Shown here: positions 44,738-55,300 of the stretch, in pieces
How positions within the stretch are numbered: position 1 is the first letter of the stretch
Layout: every line of letters begins with the position of its first letter
NCBI GenBank assembly: GCA_023434145.1
Contig: JAEYTI010000168.1
Span: 20,833-84,832 of the forward strand
DNA length: 64,000 nucleotides
Origin: Chloroflexota bacterium
Lineage (GTDB): Bacteria > Chloroflexota > Anaerolineae > Anaerolineales > Anaerolineaceae
Direction: 5' to 3'
The notes under the pieces: generated by a model
Databases searched by the model: none
Seen by the model: only the letters and a program-made list of their open reading frames with translations
What the model was told of the DNA's origin: nothing
Position numbers and translations under genes: made by a program

Positions 44738-46603
44738 ATGCAACGCACACCTCATCAAACAAAGCTGTTCTCGTTGTTAATGGCCCTTGTACTTTTCGGG
44801 TCATTGTTCGCTCATCCATTATCTGTTGCTGCGGCAGGTGATTTCATTCAGCTTGCACCAGCTATCAATGAGGCCAGTACAGTTGGGGTAAATCAACCAA
44901 CCAATACTGTCTTTTACGATAAAACCTTTACAGTAACTTATGATGGTGGGACTGTATGTTTATCTTCAAAGTCGGATGCCTGCAGTCCAGCAGGGACCGA
45001 TGATGCGGTAAGGATTTATGTAAACAGTAGCCAAGTCTACTACCAGAAGTCTTATACTCATAGCTACGGCCCGGTTGACTTCTCCAACTTTTTAAACGTT
45101 GGGCAAAATACTGTTCGCATTCAACTAATCGATCTGATGGGGCCAGCTCGAGGCGGTTCCCCACTCTACTTAGTTTTTGGTCAGTCGGGCGAAGAAACGC
45201 CTACCGTAAGCGTAGAAGTAACTCCCGGTACCCGGCTCATATCACCAGATGGTAAGGGTGGCACGGTCGGGATTGAAGGGCAGAAAATGGCGAATGTTCC
45301 ATTCACCGTTTTGGTTCTGTTAGATGGAAAACCAGCCGTTGGAGCAGATGTTCGCCTCGTTCAGCCTTTCTCAGCCTGGATGGGAAAGACGAATGGTTTA
45401 GGCATGTTGGATCTACCTCCTTCTTTGGCGATCCCGTTACCACCACAGACCGGCGATTACAACATCGTTGTTGAGGCAGATTACAATGATATAACTGGTT
45501 CTAGCGGACCAGTTAAGCTTTACACTTCTTCTCTGCGCGATTCAAAAACCCATACCTTTACGAAGGACGAGGCTTTTTGGTACTTTGGAAATATGTGGGG
45601 GAATTTCATGGCTCAGCCCGGCTTAGGAGCTCCAGATCTCCCCAAAATCAGAGGTTCAGGGAGCTTGATTGACCTGCTATTGAACTTTGTGAAGTCGGTA
45701 GCATACTCGGTTTATTATTATCCCAAAGGCGGCGATCAGTTTGTGCGAGAGACTTATCTATATGATCTCCCGAGTGGCACAGATGCTTATGTGTATCTTG
45801 AAAAAGTCATTCGGGATGGGTCCACACTTGATAACCGGTACTACTATTACTTTACTGAGGACGAATCAAAGGTCTTCCCCTTGCCGGACCCAGACCGCAA
45901 AGGTATTAAGGTAACCCTTGCTTCTCCTGCAACTCTCTATATTACGGATCCAAACGGCAAGACCGCCGGGATTGATCCCGTCAATGGAGAACAGGTCTTT
46001 AATTTCCGGATAGGCCTTTCGAACATAGGTGACGAGCCATTTAATGCGATCATCCCCGGTCCTATCAAAGGAACTTACAATGTCGAGGTAGATGGCACCG
46101 GGACCGGAATCTATCATTTCTCGGTCGACGCTTTGGACAGCAATGGCGTATCAACAGGGGTCATAACAACTGAAGGATTAACAAAACCAGGGTATGTTAC
46201 TCGTTTCCTGGTTGACTACGACCCTGCCCAGATCCAACCCGTAACTCTAAATGTGGTTGGAAGTGTGGATATTAAGCCAGACACTTTGAATTTGAGAAGC
46301 CAGAGCGACAAGAACGCTGTTACTGCTTACATTGAGTTGCCTCTCGGGTTCGATGTTCGCCACATCAGTTCGACAACCGTTTGGTTGGATGGCAAGGTGA
46401 AGGCACAGATGCTTCCGACCAGTATCGGCGATTATGATGCTGATGGCATACAGGATGTGATGGTCAAGTTCGACCGCGCAGAAGTGATAAAGTACCTGCT
46501 TGGAAGGACAGGCACAGCCAACACTGCAACGATAACGATTTCCGGCACATATCAAGGCGCGGTAAAGTTTACTAGCACCGACGAGATCCGTTTACTAAGA
46601 TAG
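44738..46603 (+). CDS. Secreted or surface protein of unknown family
   Basis: 621 residues from ATG 44738 (MQRTPHQTKLFSLLMALVLFGSLFAHPLSVAAA), preceded by AGGGGAT. A signal peptide is followed by a beta-rich protein. The first part (TVFYDKTFTVTYDGGTVCLS, VRIYVNSSQVYYQKSYTHSYGPVDFSNFLNVGQNTVRIQLID) resembles a carbohydrate-binding-like beta-sandwich. A middle segment has an Ig-like cargo pattern (FTVLVLLDGKPAVGADVRLV). The end (VDIKPDTLNLRSQ... YDADGIQDVMVKFDRAEVIKYL) resembles domains often seen in exported proteins with a dockerin-like Asp-rich loop. No transmembrane anchor or LPXTG is visible. It is an odd cargo for a defence-type island; function unknown. Confidence 0.75.
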   Translation: MQRTPHQTKLFSLLMALVLFGSLFAHPLSVAAAGDFIQLAPAINEASTVGVNQPTNTVFYDKTFTVTYDGGTVCLSSKSDACSPAGTDDAVRIYVNSSQVYYQKSYTHSYGPVDFSNFLNVGQNTVRIQLIDLMGPARGGSPLYLVFGQSGEETPTVSVEVTPGTRLISPDGKGGTVGIEGQKMANVPFTVLVLLDGKPAVGADVRLVQPFSAWMGKTNGLGMLDLPPSLAIPLPPQTGDYNIVVEADYNDITGSSGPVKLYTSSLRDSKTHTFTKDEAFWYFGNMWGNFMAQPGLGAPDLPKIRGSGSLIDLLLNFVKSVAYSVYYYPKGGDQFVRETYLYDLPSGTDAYVYLEKVIRDGSTLDNRYYYYFTEDESKVFPLPDPDRKGIKVTLASPATLYITDPNGKTAGIDPVNGEQVFNFRIGLSNIGDEPFNAIIPGPIKGTYNVEVDGTGTGIYHFSVDALDSNGVSTGVITTEGLTKPGYVTRFLVDYDPAQIQPVTLNVVGSVDIKPDTLNLRSQSDKNAVTAYIELPLGFDVRHISSTTVWLDGKVKAQMLPTSIGDYDADGIQDVMVKFDRAEVIKYLLGRTGTANTATITISGTYQGAVKFTSTDEIRLLR

Positions 46604-46653
46604 AAAACCATCACATAATCTGAGAATACGCGTTTGCCCAACAAATAGCACCG

Positions 46654-46690
46654 AAGGGTCTCCTGTTGAAATTAGCAGGAGACCCTTTTG
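46654..46690 (+). terminator. Rho-independent terminator after the secreted protein gene
   Basis: 12-bp perfect stem (AAGGGTCTCCTG with CAGGAGACCCTT), 10-nt loop, followed by TTTG. It lies 50 bp after the stop. Confidence 0.85.
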
Positions 46691-46808
46691 TCGCAACACA
46701 AATGATTCCATTCAAGTCGTCAACTGCTGGCAAACATAGCATTGCAGATAGCTGAACAATCGAAATATGCCTGTGAAACTAAAAAAGTGCCTATGTTTAT
46801 AAAGTACT

Positions 46809-47678
46809 TCAGTCTTCATCATCGAAATCTGTGAACGGTTCTACAGAATAATCAGCGTTGCCCCGATCAAACAAATTCAACTGCTGCGCGGAACTGCTTC
46901 CTTTGCCATAGAAAATACGCGGAACGAGACCATCTGATGATAAGCCGCCGAGTTTATTGATGCTGGCTTCGATCCCGCGTAAACATTCACTTTGAAAATT
47001 CTCGCGTATCTGGCGCGTGTTATATCGCAAAACCGTCCAACCATCAATTTGCAGGGCATTATCACGCGCGTTGTCAAGGGGAGCACGTTCACGAGTCAGG
47101 TGCCAGGTATCACCATCGGTCTCTACATCTACCTGACCATCTTTACAAAACAGAGCGAAATCGAGATGATAAATTGCTTTATTTAGATCGACTGCCCATT
47201 GACGTTCAGCCTCAATAGATAGCCGTTTTAATTCAGACCACAACTGATCTTCTAATGGGCTGTCATCAAACAGATCATTAATTTGCTCGGCGCGTTCAAA
47301 CTTCTCCCAAGTCGTCGGAATAAACACGATCCGCCTGGGCCGGTAACTGGGGATAGGAACCTCACGTTCTTCCAACTTTGAAAAACGAATAATGAAATAC
47401 TCCTTCTCGGAATTAGGAGACGCAATTTCATTCGGAAAAATTTCCTTCCGCCTGGCACGCTGAATATCTTTGGTTTGACCAAAATAACGTATCCGGTAAG
47501 CATCTTCGCCAAAATTTTTCGGCTGATAGAAAGCTAACCACCGAGGCGGCCAACGCTTTGGGGCAGAAGCGACCGGGATACGGTACCATCCCTGTTCCTG
47601 GAGAATCGCCAGGTCTGATTTTGCCTTTAAGATCGCGATTAATCCATCTTTGTTATTTGAACGATAGGATGATCTCAT
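46809..47678 (-). CDS. DUF559-type (Vsr-like) endonuclease domain protein
   Basis: 289 residues. The C-terminal half carries the DUF559/PD-(D/E)XK-like core: LDFALFCKDGQVDVETDGDTWHLTRERAPLDNARDNALQIDGWTVLRYNTRQIRE. The N-terminal half (ILQEQGWYRIPVASAPKRWPPRWLAFYQPKNFGEDAYRIRYFG) is an unassigned domain, seen in my memory with similar nucleases. It is transcribed opposite to the defence array. It probably cleaves or nicks DNA; the substrate is unknown. Confidence 0.75.
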   Translation of the reverse strand: MRSSYRSNNKDGLIAILKAKSDLAILQEQGWYRIPVASAPKRWPPRWLAFYQPKNFGEDAYRIRYFGQTKDIQRARRKEIFPNEIASPNSEKEYFIIRFSKLEEREVPIPSYRPRRIVFIPTTWEKFERAEQINDLFDDSPLEDQLWSELKRLSIEAERQWAVDLNKAIYHLDFALFCKDGQVDVETDGDTWHLTRERAPLDNARDNALQIDGWTVLRYNTRQIRENFQSECLRGIEASINKLGGLSSDGLVPRIFYGKGSSSAQQLNLFDRGNADYSVEPFTDFDDED

Positions 47679-47779
47679 TCGTTAAGTATGCTATGAGTTG
47701 TAAAACTGAGCAAGATCTTTGGCAAAAGACCATTAAGTTTTCAACCACTTTTCGGTTTTCGACTAGTCCTTTATTTTCG

Positions 47780-47808
47780 TTGACAATAATTTAAAGTCAG
47801 TCTAAGAT
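47780..47808 (+). promoter_or_regulatory. Sigma-70-type promoter for the small XRE gene
   Basis: TTGACA (47780-47785), a 17-bp spacer and TAAGAT (47803-47808), 31 bp before the start codon at 47839. It may drive the whole downstream array together with the small regulator. Confidence 0.6.
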
Positions 47809-47838
47809 AATATATCCGCTCCTAATACGAGGTCTCAA

Positions 47839-48081
47839 ATGACCGGTAAAATAACCAATCGATTTCGGATCTTGTTAGCCGAAAAGGCCACCAGGGAACT
47901 GCACAGCATCGCATTGAATGATGTACAACGGGAAACCGGTGTAGCCTGGTCTACCCTAAATGCCTGGGCCAACAATCAGGTTACCCGGTATGATGCATCT
48001 GTAATACAAGCTCTATGCGATTATTTCAACTGCCAGGTGGGTGATCTATTGGTTTATGATAAACAACCCCAGCACATATAA
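47839..48081 (+). CDS. Small XRE/Cro-type HTH regulator
   Basis: 80 residues, one HTH domain: LNDVQRETGVAWSTLNAWANNQVTRYDASVIQALCDYFNCQVGDLLVYDK, the pattern of the YozG/Cro family. It sits 95 bp upstream of the methyltransferase gene in the same direction. It is likely the control protein of the restriction-type system that follows. Confidence 0.85.
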   Translation: MTGKITNRFRILLAEKATRELHSIALNDVQRETGVAWSTLNAWANNQVTRYDASVIQALCDYFNCQVGDLLVYDKQPQHI

Positions 48082-48176
48082 AAGCAAGTAAGTGCTGAGA
48101 TATCAACCTAGGGTTTGCTCCAATGAGAGTAATACTCGGCTGTGTTGACTAAAAAGTTATACTCGGAGGCCTTCCA

Positions 48177-51100
48177 ATGACAGAACAGTTTCGATATACC
48201 GTCTTAAGTCTTCTCGAAAAACTTCCTACTCGTAAACTAGATGCACTCAAACAATTATTCTGGTCAGAGTTCAACTATGAGCAAATTAATCAGAGTTTAT
48301 CAGTAAGGGACTGGCCTGAAGAAATAAGAGGCTTACTGATAGGGGAGCCCGTCTTATTCGCGGGTGCAGGCGAAGATAATGGATTTCACGTTATTTTTTG
48401 CCAGTTGTGTAAGTCATTTCTTTCATTTGTAGAAGAACGAATTCTCGTTTCAAAATTAACAATTACTCATCCTTATGCGCTATACATTTTTGCTGATAAG
48501 GATTTGACGAATTGGCATTTTGTGAATGTAAAGTATGATCGGAAAGAAGATTCTAAAGCAAAGTATATCCTTAGAAGAATTTCTGTCGGACCATTAGAGC
48601 GATTACGCACGGCAGCAGAAAGATTAAGTCTAATAGATATAGCTAATCTTTCTCCAGATTTAATTGGTATTTCCCCTTTAGTAATTCAAAATCGACATAA
48701 TGAAGCATTCGATGTTGAAAAGGTTACAAAAGATTTCTTTTCAACATACCACATCATTTTTGAAAGTGTAGAAGATTCAATTATAGGACTGCAAGGCGAT
48801 TCCCTTCGCTTATTCACACAGAAACTATTTAATCGTTTGCTATTTGTTATGTTTATTGAGAGGAAAGGCTGGTTATCTTATAAAAGCCGTCATGATTATT
48901 TAATGTCATTGTGGGAAGATTACAAAACCAACAAGCAAAATGTAAGTAATTTTTATAATGATAAGTTAAAGTTGCTATTTTTTGCTGGCCTAAACACATC
49001 AAATGAAATAAATATAGTTGGTATTAATGAAAAAGGGTTTCTTCAAAAAATAATCGGACAAGTTCCTTATCTTAATGGTGGATTGTTTGAAGAGGAAGAT
49101 GTAGATAGTAATGCAAGTATCCTGGTACCAGACAAAGCGATTGAATCAATCCTTACAAATTTACTATACCGATTTAACTTTACTGTTACTGAAAGCACGC
49201 CTTTAGATGTTGAGGTTGCTGTTGATCCTGAAATGCTAGGAAAAATATTTGAAGAATTAGTAACAGGGAGACATGAAACTGGGAGTTACTATACTCCAAA
49301 ACCCATAGTTTCCTTTATGTGTCAAGAAGCACTGAAAGGTTACTTAAAGAATAGATGTCCTGGTGAAAAAAGCGATTCTATTGATATCTTTGTGACGGAG
49401 CGTGATGCTACACAGTTACGCAATCCAGAATATGTGCTTGATCAATTAAAAAAAGTTAGGGTTTGTGATCCAGCTTGCGGTTCAGGTGCATATCTATTAG
49501 GAATATTACACGAATTAATAGAATTAAGACAGGCTCTTTTTATAAGCCAGAATTTAGACTCTAGTACGATGTATGATCGAAAACTGGAAATAATTCGAGA
49601 AAACTTATATGGTGTAGACATTGATCCATTTGCAATCAATATAGCACGGTTAAGATTATGGCTTTCTTTGATTGTGGATTTTAGTGGATCAGTACCGCTG
49701 CCACTACCAAATCTTGATTTTAAGATTGAGGTAGGTGATAGTCTCTCGGCTCCAGATCCTTCTGGAGGAATTCAACCAGACATGTTTAGACAGCATCAAA
49801 TCGATAGTCTTCTTGAGTTAAAGAATAAATTTATCCAGGCACATGGTAGTGAAAAAATATTACTGCGAAACACGATTAAACAACAAAAGGAAGTTATATC
49901 GTCGTGGATAAATCCTGTTAACCATACTGCGGGATTTGACTGGGCGGTAGAGTTTCTTGAGATATTTACAGGAAACCATGTCGGATTTGATATTGTTGTT
50001 ACGAATCCACCTTATGTAAGACAAGAACTGATAACGGAAATTAAACCTATTCTTAGCAAGATATACCCTAGTGTTTACAGTGGTCGAGCAGACCTTTACG
50101 TTTACTTCTACTCTCGTGCAATTCAACTATTAAAAGATAAAGGAATGTTGGCCTTTATTAGCAGTAATAAATGGCTGCGGGCCCAATATGGGGTCGGTTT
50201 AAGGAAAGAATTATTCAAAAAGACTAATATTTTCATAATAATCGACTTTGGCGAGTTACCAGTATTTGAAACGGCGGCAACATTTCCAATGGTGTTTATT
50301 GTTAGAAAAGAAATTGGCAACAAAAGTAGAACCACTTTCGCACAGGTAAAATCTCTTTTAAGTCCATATCCTGATATGCAATTAGTTGTAGAAAAGTACG
50401 GGCACTTACTACCTGAAAATGCCATCAAGAATGAGGTCTGGTTATTAGGAGATGATGCATCAATATCAAGAGTTAATAATATGGGTAAAAGTGGTATACC
50501 ATTATCACAATATGTTGGAGGAGAAATTTTTGCCGGAATTAAAACCGGTCTGAATAAAGCTTTTTGGCTAAATGAGGATCAATATCGTGAGATTGTTAGA
50601 AAAAGTCCAGAATTATTAGGCATCATTAAACCTTTATTAGTTGGCAACGATATTCGAAAATGGAGGATTAACAATAGTCGAACTTGGTTGATTTATACGC
50701 CTCCTGGTATAGATATGTCTCGGTTTCCCGAAGTTATCAATCATCTCTCAAATTGGAGAGAAAAATTAGAGAACCGCGCATTAAATCAGTTATGGTATGA
50801 ATTGCAACAAGCTCAGTACAGATATTCGAGGTTTTTTGAAAAGCCGAAAATTGTGTATCCAGATATATCAATGGAGCCGCGGTTCACAATTGATTATGAA
50901 GGCTATTATATTGATATGACAGCCTTTGCTATTCCTAGCAATGATTTATATTTGTTAGGAATTCTAAACTCATCTTTTATATGGGAGTTTCTAAAGCAAA
51001 GAGCTTCTGTGTTAGGAGATGCTAACCAAAGAGGCAGGTTACGCTTGAAAACACAATATATGAAGGAATTACCAATACCTCAGGCAAATCCTTCCGAAAA

Positions 51101-51329
51101 AAATCACATAATAGATCTAGTTCAAAAATGTTTAGATATTGTGCATAACAGAGAAGACAAACTAAATATTGAGGCTGAAATTGATGATAGAGTTTCCTTT
51201 TTATATTCTCAACGTACCGATTTAGATCTCATAAAGAAAAAAGATGAAATATCTCGACTGGAAAGACTTCAAAAAACCCAAGAAGAGTTAGATAATTTTC
51301 TTCAGGATCACAAGAGTAATGAAAAATAA
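48177..51329 (+). CDS. Eco57I-like (type IIG/PglX-like) DNA adenine methyltransferase
   Basis: 1050 residues, typical length of type IIG enzymes. Methyltransferase signals: ETGSYYTPKPIVSFM near 366, motif I VCDPACGSGAYLLG near 429, and motif IV NPPY at about N610. The C-terminal third (WLINEDQYREI-like region; KPLLVGNDIRKW; LKTQYMKELPIPQ) is the TaqI/Eco57I-type target-recognition region. No clear PD-(D/E)XK triad is visible in the N-terminal 350 residues, so I cannot say whether it also cuts. GGAGG precedes the start. It overlaps the next gene by 11 bp. The gene is far more AT-rich than the rest of the window. It probably modifies host DNA at N6-adenine in a specific sequence. Confidence 0.9.
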   Translation: MTEQFRYTVLSLLEKLPTRKLDALKQLFWSEFNYEQINQSLSVRDWPEEIRGLLIGEPVLFAGAGEDNGFHVIFCQLCKSFLSFVEERILVSKLTITHPYALYIFADKDLTNWHFVNVKYDRKEDSKAKYILRRISVGPLERLRTAAERLSLIDIANLSPDLIGISPLVIQNRHNEAFDVEKVTKDFFSTYHIIFESVEDSIIGLQGDSLRLFTQKLFNRLLFVMFIERKGWLSYKSRHDYLMSLWEDYKTNKQNVSNFYNDKLKLLFFAGLNTSNEINIVGINEKGFLQKIIGQVPYLNGGLFEEEDVDSNASILVPDKAIESILTNLLYRFNFTVTESTPLDVEVAVDPEMLGKIFEELVTGRHETGSYYTPKPIVSFMCQEALKGYLKNRCPGEKSDSIDIFVTERDATQLRNPEYVLDQLKKVRVCDPACGSGAYLLGILHELIELRQALFISQNLDSSTMYDRKLEIIRENLYGVDIDPFAINIARLRLWLSLIVDFSGSVPLPLPNLDFKIEVGDSLSAPDPSGGIQPDMFRQHQIDSLLELKNKFIQAHGSEKILLRNTIKQQKEVISSWINPVNHTAGFDWAVEFLEIFTGNHVGFDIVVTNPPYVRQELITEIKPILSKIYPSVYSGRADLYVYFYSRAIQLLKDKGMLAFISSNKWLRAQYGVGLRKELFKKTNIFIIIDFGELPVFETAATFPMVFIVRKEIGNKSRTTFAQVKSLLSPYPDMQLVVEKYGHLLPENAIKNEVWLLGDDASISRVNNMGKSGIPLSQYVGGEIFAGIKTGLNKAFWLNEDQYREIVRKSPELLGIIKPLLVGNDIRKWRINNSRTWLIYTPPGIDMSRFPEVINHLSNWREKLENRALNQLWYELQQAQYRYSRFFEKPKIVYPDISMEPRFTIDYEGYYIDMTAFAIPSNDLYLLGILNSSFIWEFLKQRASVLGDANQRGRLRLKTQYMKELPIPQANPSEKNHIIDLVQKCLDIVHNREDKLNIEAEIDDRVSFLYSQRTDLDLIKKKDEISRLERLQKTQEELDNFLQDHKSNEK

Positions 51330-52257
51330 CAGGCTTATTATCGATAGCTGGCTGGACATCGACCAAGGTAATCCCTTAATAGCGTATTTAGATGCTGGAG
51401 AGTGGGAGCTTTTCGCTGAGTGGGTTAGAAAGGATTTAGAGTTTAGATCAAGAAAATTAATTGAACGGGAGTGGCATGTTGTTGTTTTTCGTTCACAACT
51501 CATTCGGTGTTTTGGTACAAATACAAAAAGAGATAAATTATTAAAGGCATTGGGTGTTGATTTGGACACAAAGACAGTAGAAAATGATGAAAGATTTATT
51601 GTTGAAGTTCTTAGGGCTTATTTTCATAATGATCCATCAATGAGACCACAAGCAGAACTTTTGGCCTCAGCCAGAAAAAATGAAATAAACAAAAAAGTGT
51701 GGGTTATAAGTCAGCATAAAGCTTTTTGGCGTATCCCTGATGTGGATACATTTTTTATAGATGAAAAGCGTTTAAAGGGGTTTGATGATTTACCGGCGGG
51801 ATTTGATTTCTTTACTGATATGAAAATTCACAGAAAAATTCATCAGGCTGCTTCTGAAAGGATTAACAACGGGGATAATCCTACTGCCATTATCGAAAGT
51901 GTAAAAACACTTTTTGAAGAGGTTCGAAAAGCAGCTGGCCTTGATGATGATGGATATGACTTAATGCGAGACGCCTTTGGATGCCAAAAATGGCAGAAGA
52001 ATCTCCCTGTTTTGCCATTTATTAAGTTGAGTAAGTTGTCATCAGAAACGGAATGGAATGAGCAAAAGGGATTTAGAGATATCGCATGTGGAATCGCTTC
52101 AGCATTAAGAAACCCTATAGCACATGAACCTGCAGATGAGGCATTTATACAAGCACGATATGGTGATAAAAGGGCTTCTCTGAAAATTTTATGCATCCTA
52201 AGTTTGCTACTTGAAAAAGTAGATAAACGAGTTGAACAATTAGAAAATATCAATTGA
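51319..52257 (+). CDS. TIGR02391/Ymh-like protein with HEPN-type motif
   Basis: 312 residues. The C-terminal 130 residues (LMRDAFG, EQKGFRDIACGIASALRNPIAHEPADEAF, SLKILCILSLLLEKVDKRVEQL) match the TIGR02391 pattern. RNPIAH fits the RX4H motif of HEPN RNases. The N-terminal 180 residues are unassigned. The start lies inside the methyltransferase stop region, so the two are coupled and share an AT-rich composition. It is probably a functional partner of the methyltransferase, perhaps a toxic RNase effector; that is inferred. Confidence 0.7.
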   Translation: MKNNRLIIDSWLDIDQGNPLIAYLDAGEWELFAEWVRKDLEFRSRKLIEREWHVVVFRSQLIRCFGTNTKRDKLLKALGVDLDTKTVENDERFIVEVLRAYFHNDPSMRPQAELLASARKNEINKKVWVISQHKAFWRIPDVDTFFIDEKRLKGFDDLPAGFDFFTDMKIHRKIHQAASERINNGDNPTAIIESVKTLFEEVRKAAGLDDDGYDLMRDAFGCQKWQKNLPVLPFIKLSKLSSETEWNEQKGFRDIACGIASALRNPIAHEPADEAFIQARYGDKRASLKILCILSLLLEKVDKRVEQLENIN

Positions 52258-52352
52258 GCCGTGATAATAATAACAGTACCCATTTACATATTATGGTTCC
52301 TATTTAGAGTTTGAATAAATCATTTAAAATCCACTCTTCCGAGGATGAAAGA

Positions 52353-55300
52353 ATGCCCAATGACATTATAGACAACCAAACTACGAAGCTTGTTGATGTA
52401 ATTCACACTATCCTACCAGGCACAAAGGCCGCTAGGTTTGCCGTTGGATATTTCTTTTTATCGGGTTTAGAGTCAGTGAGTTCGGTTTTAAATAATGTTC
52501 AAGAACTACGCCTCCTGATTGGCAATACATCAAATCGAGAGACTATTGAGCAGATTGCAGAAGGATACCGCCGGCTGGAGCAGATTCAAGAAGTGGTCGA
52601 ATCGCAGGCGTTCCCGAAAAGGGTGGAACAAAATTTACGCGCCAGGCAAACAGCAGAAGCGATTGGCGAGAGCCTTGCTGTTATGGATCAGACTGATGAG
52701 GCTGAATGTCTGGTTAGCTTGCTGGTGAAGCTAATTGAAGAAAACCGGTTAAAAGTTCGCGTATATACGAAAGGCCGGCTGCATGCAAAAGCCTATATCT
52801 TCGATTATGCGCCTGTTTTTGATCAGGCAGGCAATCCTATTCCCCGTCAGGAAAAAGGAATTGCGGTCGTCGGATCGAGCAACTTCACCTTAAGCGGCGT
52901 CAACAGTAACACGGAACTTAATGTCTTGGTTCACGGCAATGAAAATCATGAACAACTGGGGGAATGGTTTGAGCGGTTATGGGCTGAATCACAGGATTTT
53001 GAACAAGGTTTAATGGAAGAACTCCGCAAAGGATGGCCCTTAGCGCAGGTTACTCCCTATGACATATATTTAAAAACCATGTATGAACTGGTCAAAGACC
53101 GTCTTGACGGTGAAGGGGAAGCTGAATTTCTTTGGCAGAGTGAAATAACGGCTGTGCTTACCGATTTCCAGCGGAATGCAGTTCGCCGTGCAGCGCAAAT
53201 CATTCGTGAGTATGGTGGATGTTTTGTCTCAGATGTCGTTGGTCTTGGCAAAAGCTATATTGGCGCTGCAATTGTTAAGCACTTTGAGCGGACAGACCGA
53301 GTGCGTAGCCTGATTTTATGTCCTGCCCCGCTGGTAAAAATGTGGGAACACTATAATGAGGCGTACGAACTGAATGCTAGAGTGCTCTCATTAGGCATGC
53401 TGCATGAAGCGGATGATGGTACGAATATTTTGCTTGATGAAGAAATTTACCGGGACCGCGATTTTGTTTTAGTCGATGAAAGCCATAATTTTCGCAACCC
53501 TGGCACGCAGCGGTACAAGCTGCTGCAAGCCTATCTGCAAACCGGCGATCGCCGCTGTTGCCTTTTGACAGCCACGCCACGCAATAAAACTGCCTGGGAT
53601 ATCTATCATCAGATATTGCTTTTCCACCGCGGCGACCTCACTTTAATCCCGATCGACCCACCGAATTTAAAAAGTTACTTCAAAATGATCGAGCAAGGCG
53701 AGCGAAAACTTCCACCTTTGCTGAGTAACATCCTCATAAGGCGAACCCGAAATGATATTCTCCGTTGGTACGGGGTAGATGCAGACACCCACCAACGAGT
53801 AGACCCAGATAATTTTGCTCCTTACCGGCGTGGAGAAAAAAGAGCGTATGTATTTGTCGCCGGCAAGCAGCAGTATTTTCCGAAGAGAACGCTTCAAAAC
53901 ATCGAATACCAAATTGAGAAGACGTATAAAGGGCTATATAAAAAGCTACGTGAGTTTCTAAGTCCTCTCCGTGGTAATAATCACTTTGAGCAGCAAGTAT
54001 TCCCCGGAATGGGCGCGACCATACCCGGTCTTACGTATGCCCGATATGGCCTATGGCGTTATGTGCAGCCTGAAAAGCAAAACAAGCCACCTTATAACGA
54101 ATTGCAGCGGGCAGGCATCAATTTGCGAGGGTTGATGCGAGTTTCCTTATTTAAGCGTTTGGAATCGAGCGTGGAAGCATTCCGTTGCACTTTACAACGG
54201 ATGATTCAAACGCATGAAGCTTTTTTAACAGCTTTAGATAAGGGAATTGTTCCAGCTGGTGAGGATGCTCAACGGCTGCTATATGAATCGGATCGCTATG
54301 AAGAGCAAGAGCTATTTGATGCTTTGAGTCAGGTGAGTGGGAAATACAATTTGAGTGATTTCTTGGGAGACGCACTTCGTTCTGACATTCTACATGATCT
54401 TACCATTCTGCGCGAAATGTACGATCTCGTCAGGCCGATAGGACCAATGCAAGATGATAAGCTTCAAACCCTCAGTGCCTGGCTGAACACAGACAAAAAG
54501 TTTGAACGGCCACTTAGCAGTAGGAAGTGCTTGATTTTTACATCTTATGCAGATACCGCCCGATACCTCTATGATAATTTGAATCCCAACAAAGATCCGG
54601 GTATAGAAGTAATCTTTGGCAATAATAAAGATAAGGCCAACCTCGTTGGACGATTTGCTCCAAAAGCAAATCCTGAGCATAAACCGAAAGATGGAATGCA
54701 GGAAATCAGTTTAATGATCGCCACCGATGTTTTGAGTGAAGGCCTCAACCTCCAGGATTGCGATCAGGTTATCAACTATGACTTGCATTGGAATCCTGTA
54801 CGTCTCATCCAGCGGTTTGGGCGTATTGACCGCATTGGTTCTGAACATGATCACATCTGGGGGTTCAACTTCTTACCAGAGACTGAGCTGGAGAGGAATC
54901 TTGGTTTGAAGGAAAAACTTCAACTCCGCATTCAGGAAATTCATGACACAATTGGAGAAGATGCAGCGATCCTAGATCCAGGTGAAAAGCTGAATGAGGA
55001 AGCATTTTACGCAATTTACCAGAACAAGAGCCTGGATCAGTTCGGAGAAGATGACGAAGATGAACTGGTTGATCTAAACGAAGCTCATGAACTCATTCGG
55101 CAGATCAAAGAGGATGACCCAGATACATTCCAACACATTACAAGCCTAAAAGATGGCATTCGCTGCGGATATCAACAGGCCCAGGAAGGTGTTGTTGTTC
55201 TTTGCCGGGCAGGGAATTACCGGCAACTATACTATATTGATTTCCAAAGTAACGTTATCACCCGTGAGATTCCAAAGATCCTGAACATACTGCGGTGTGC

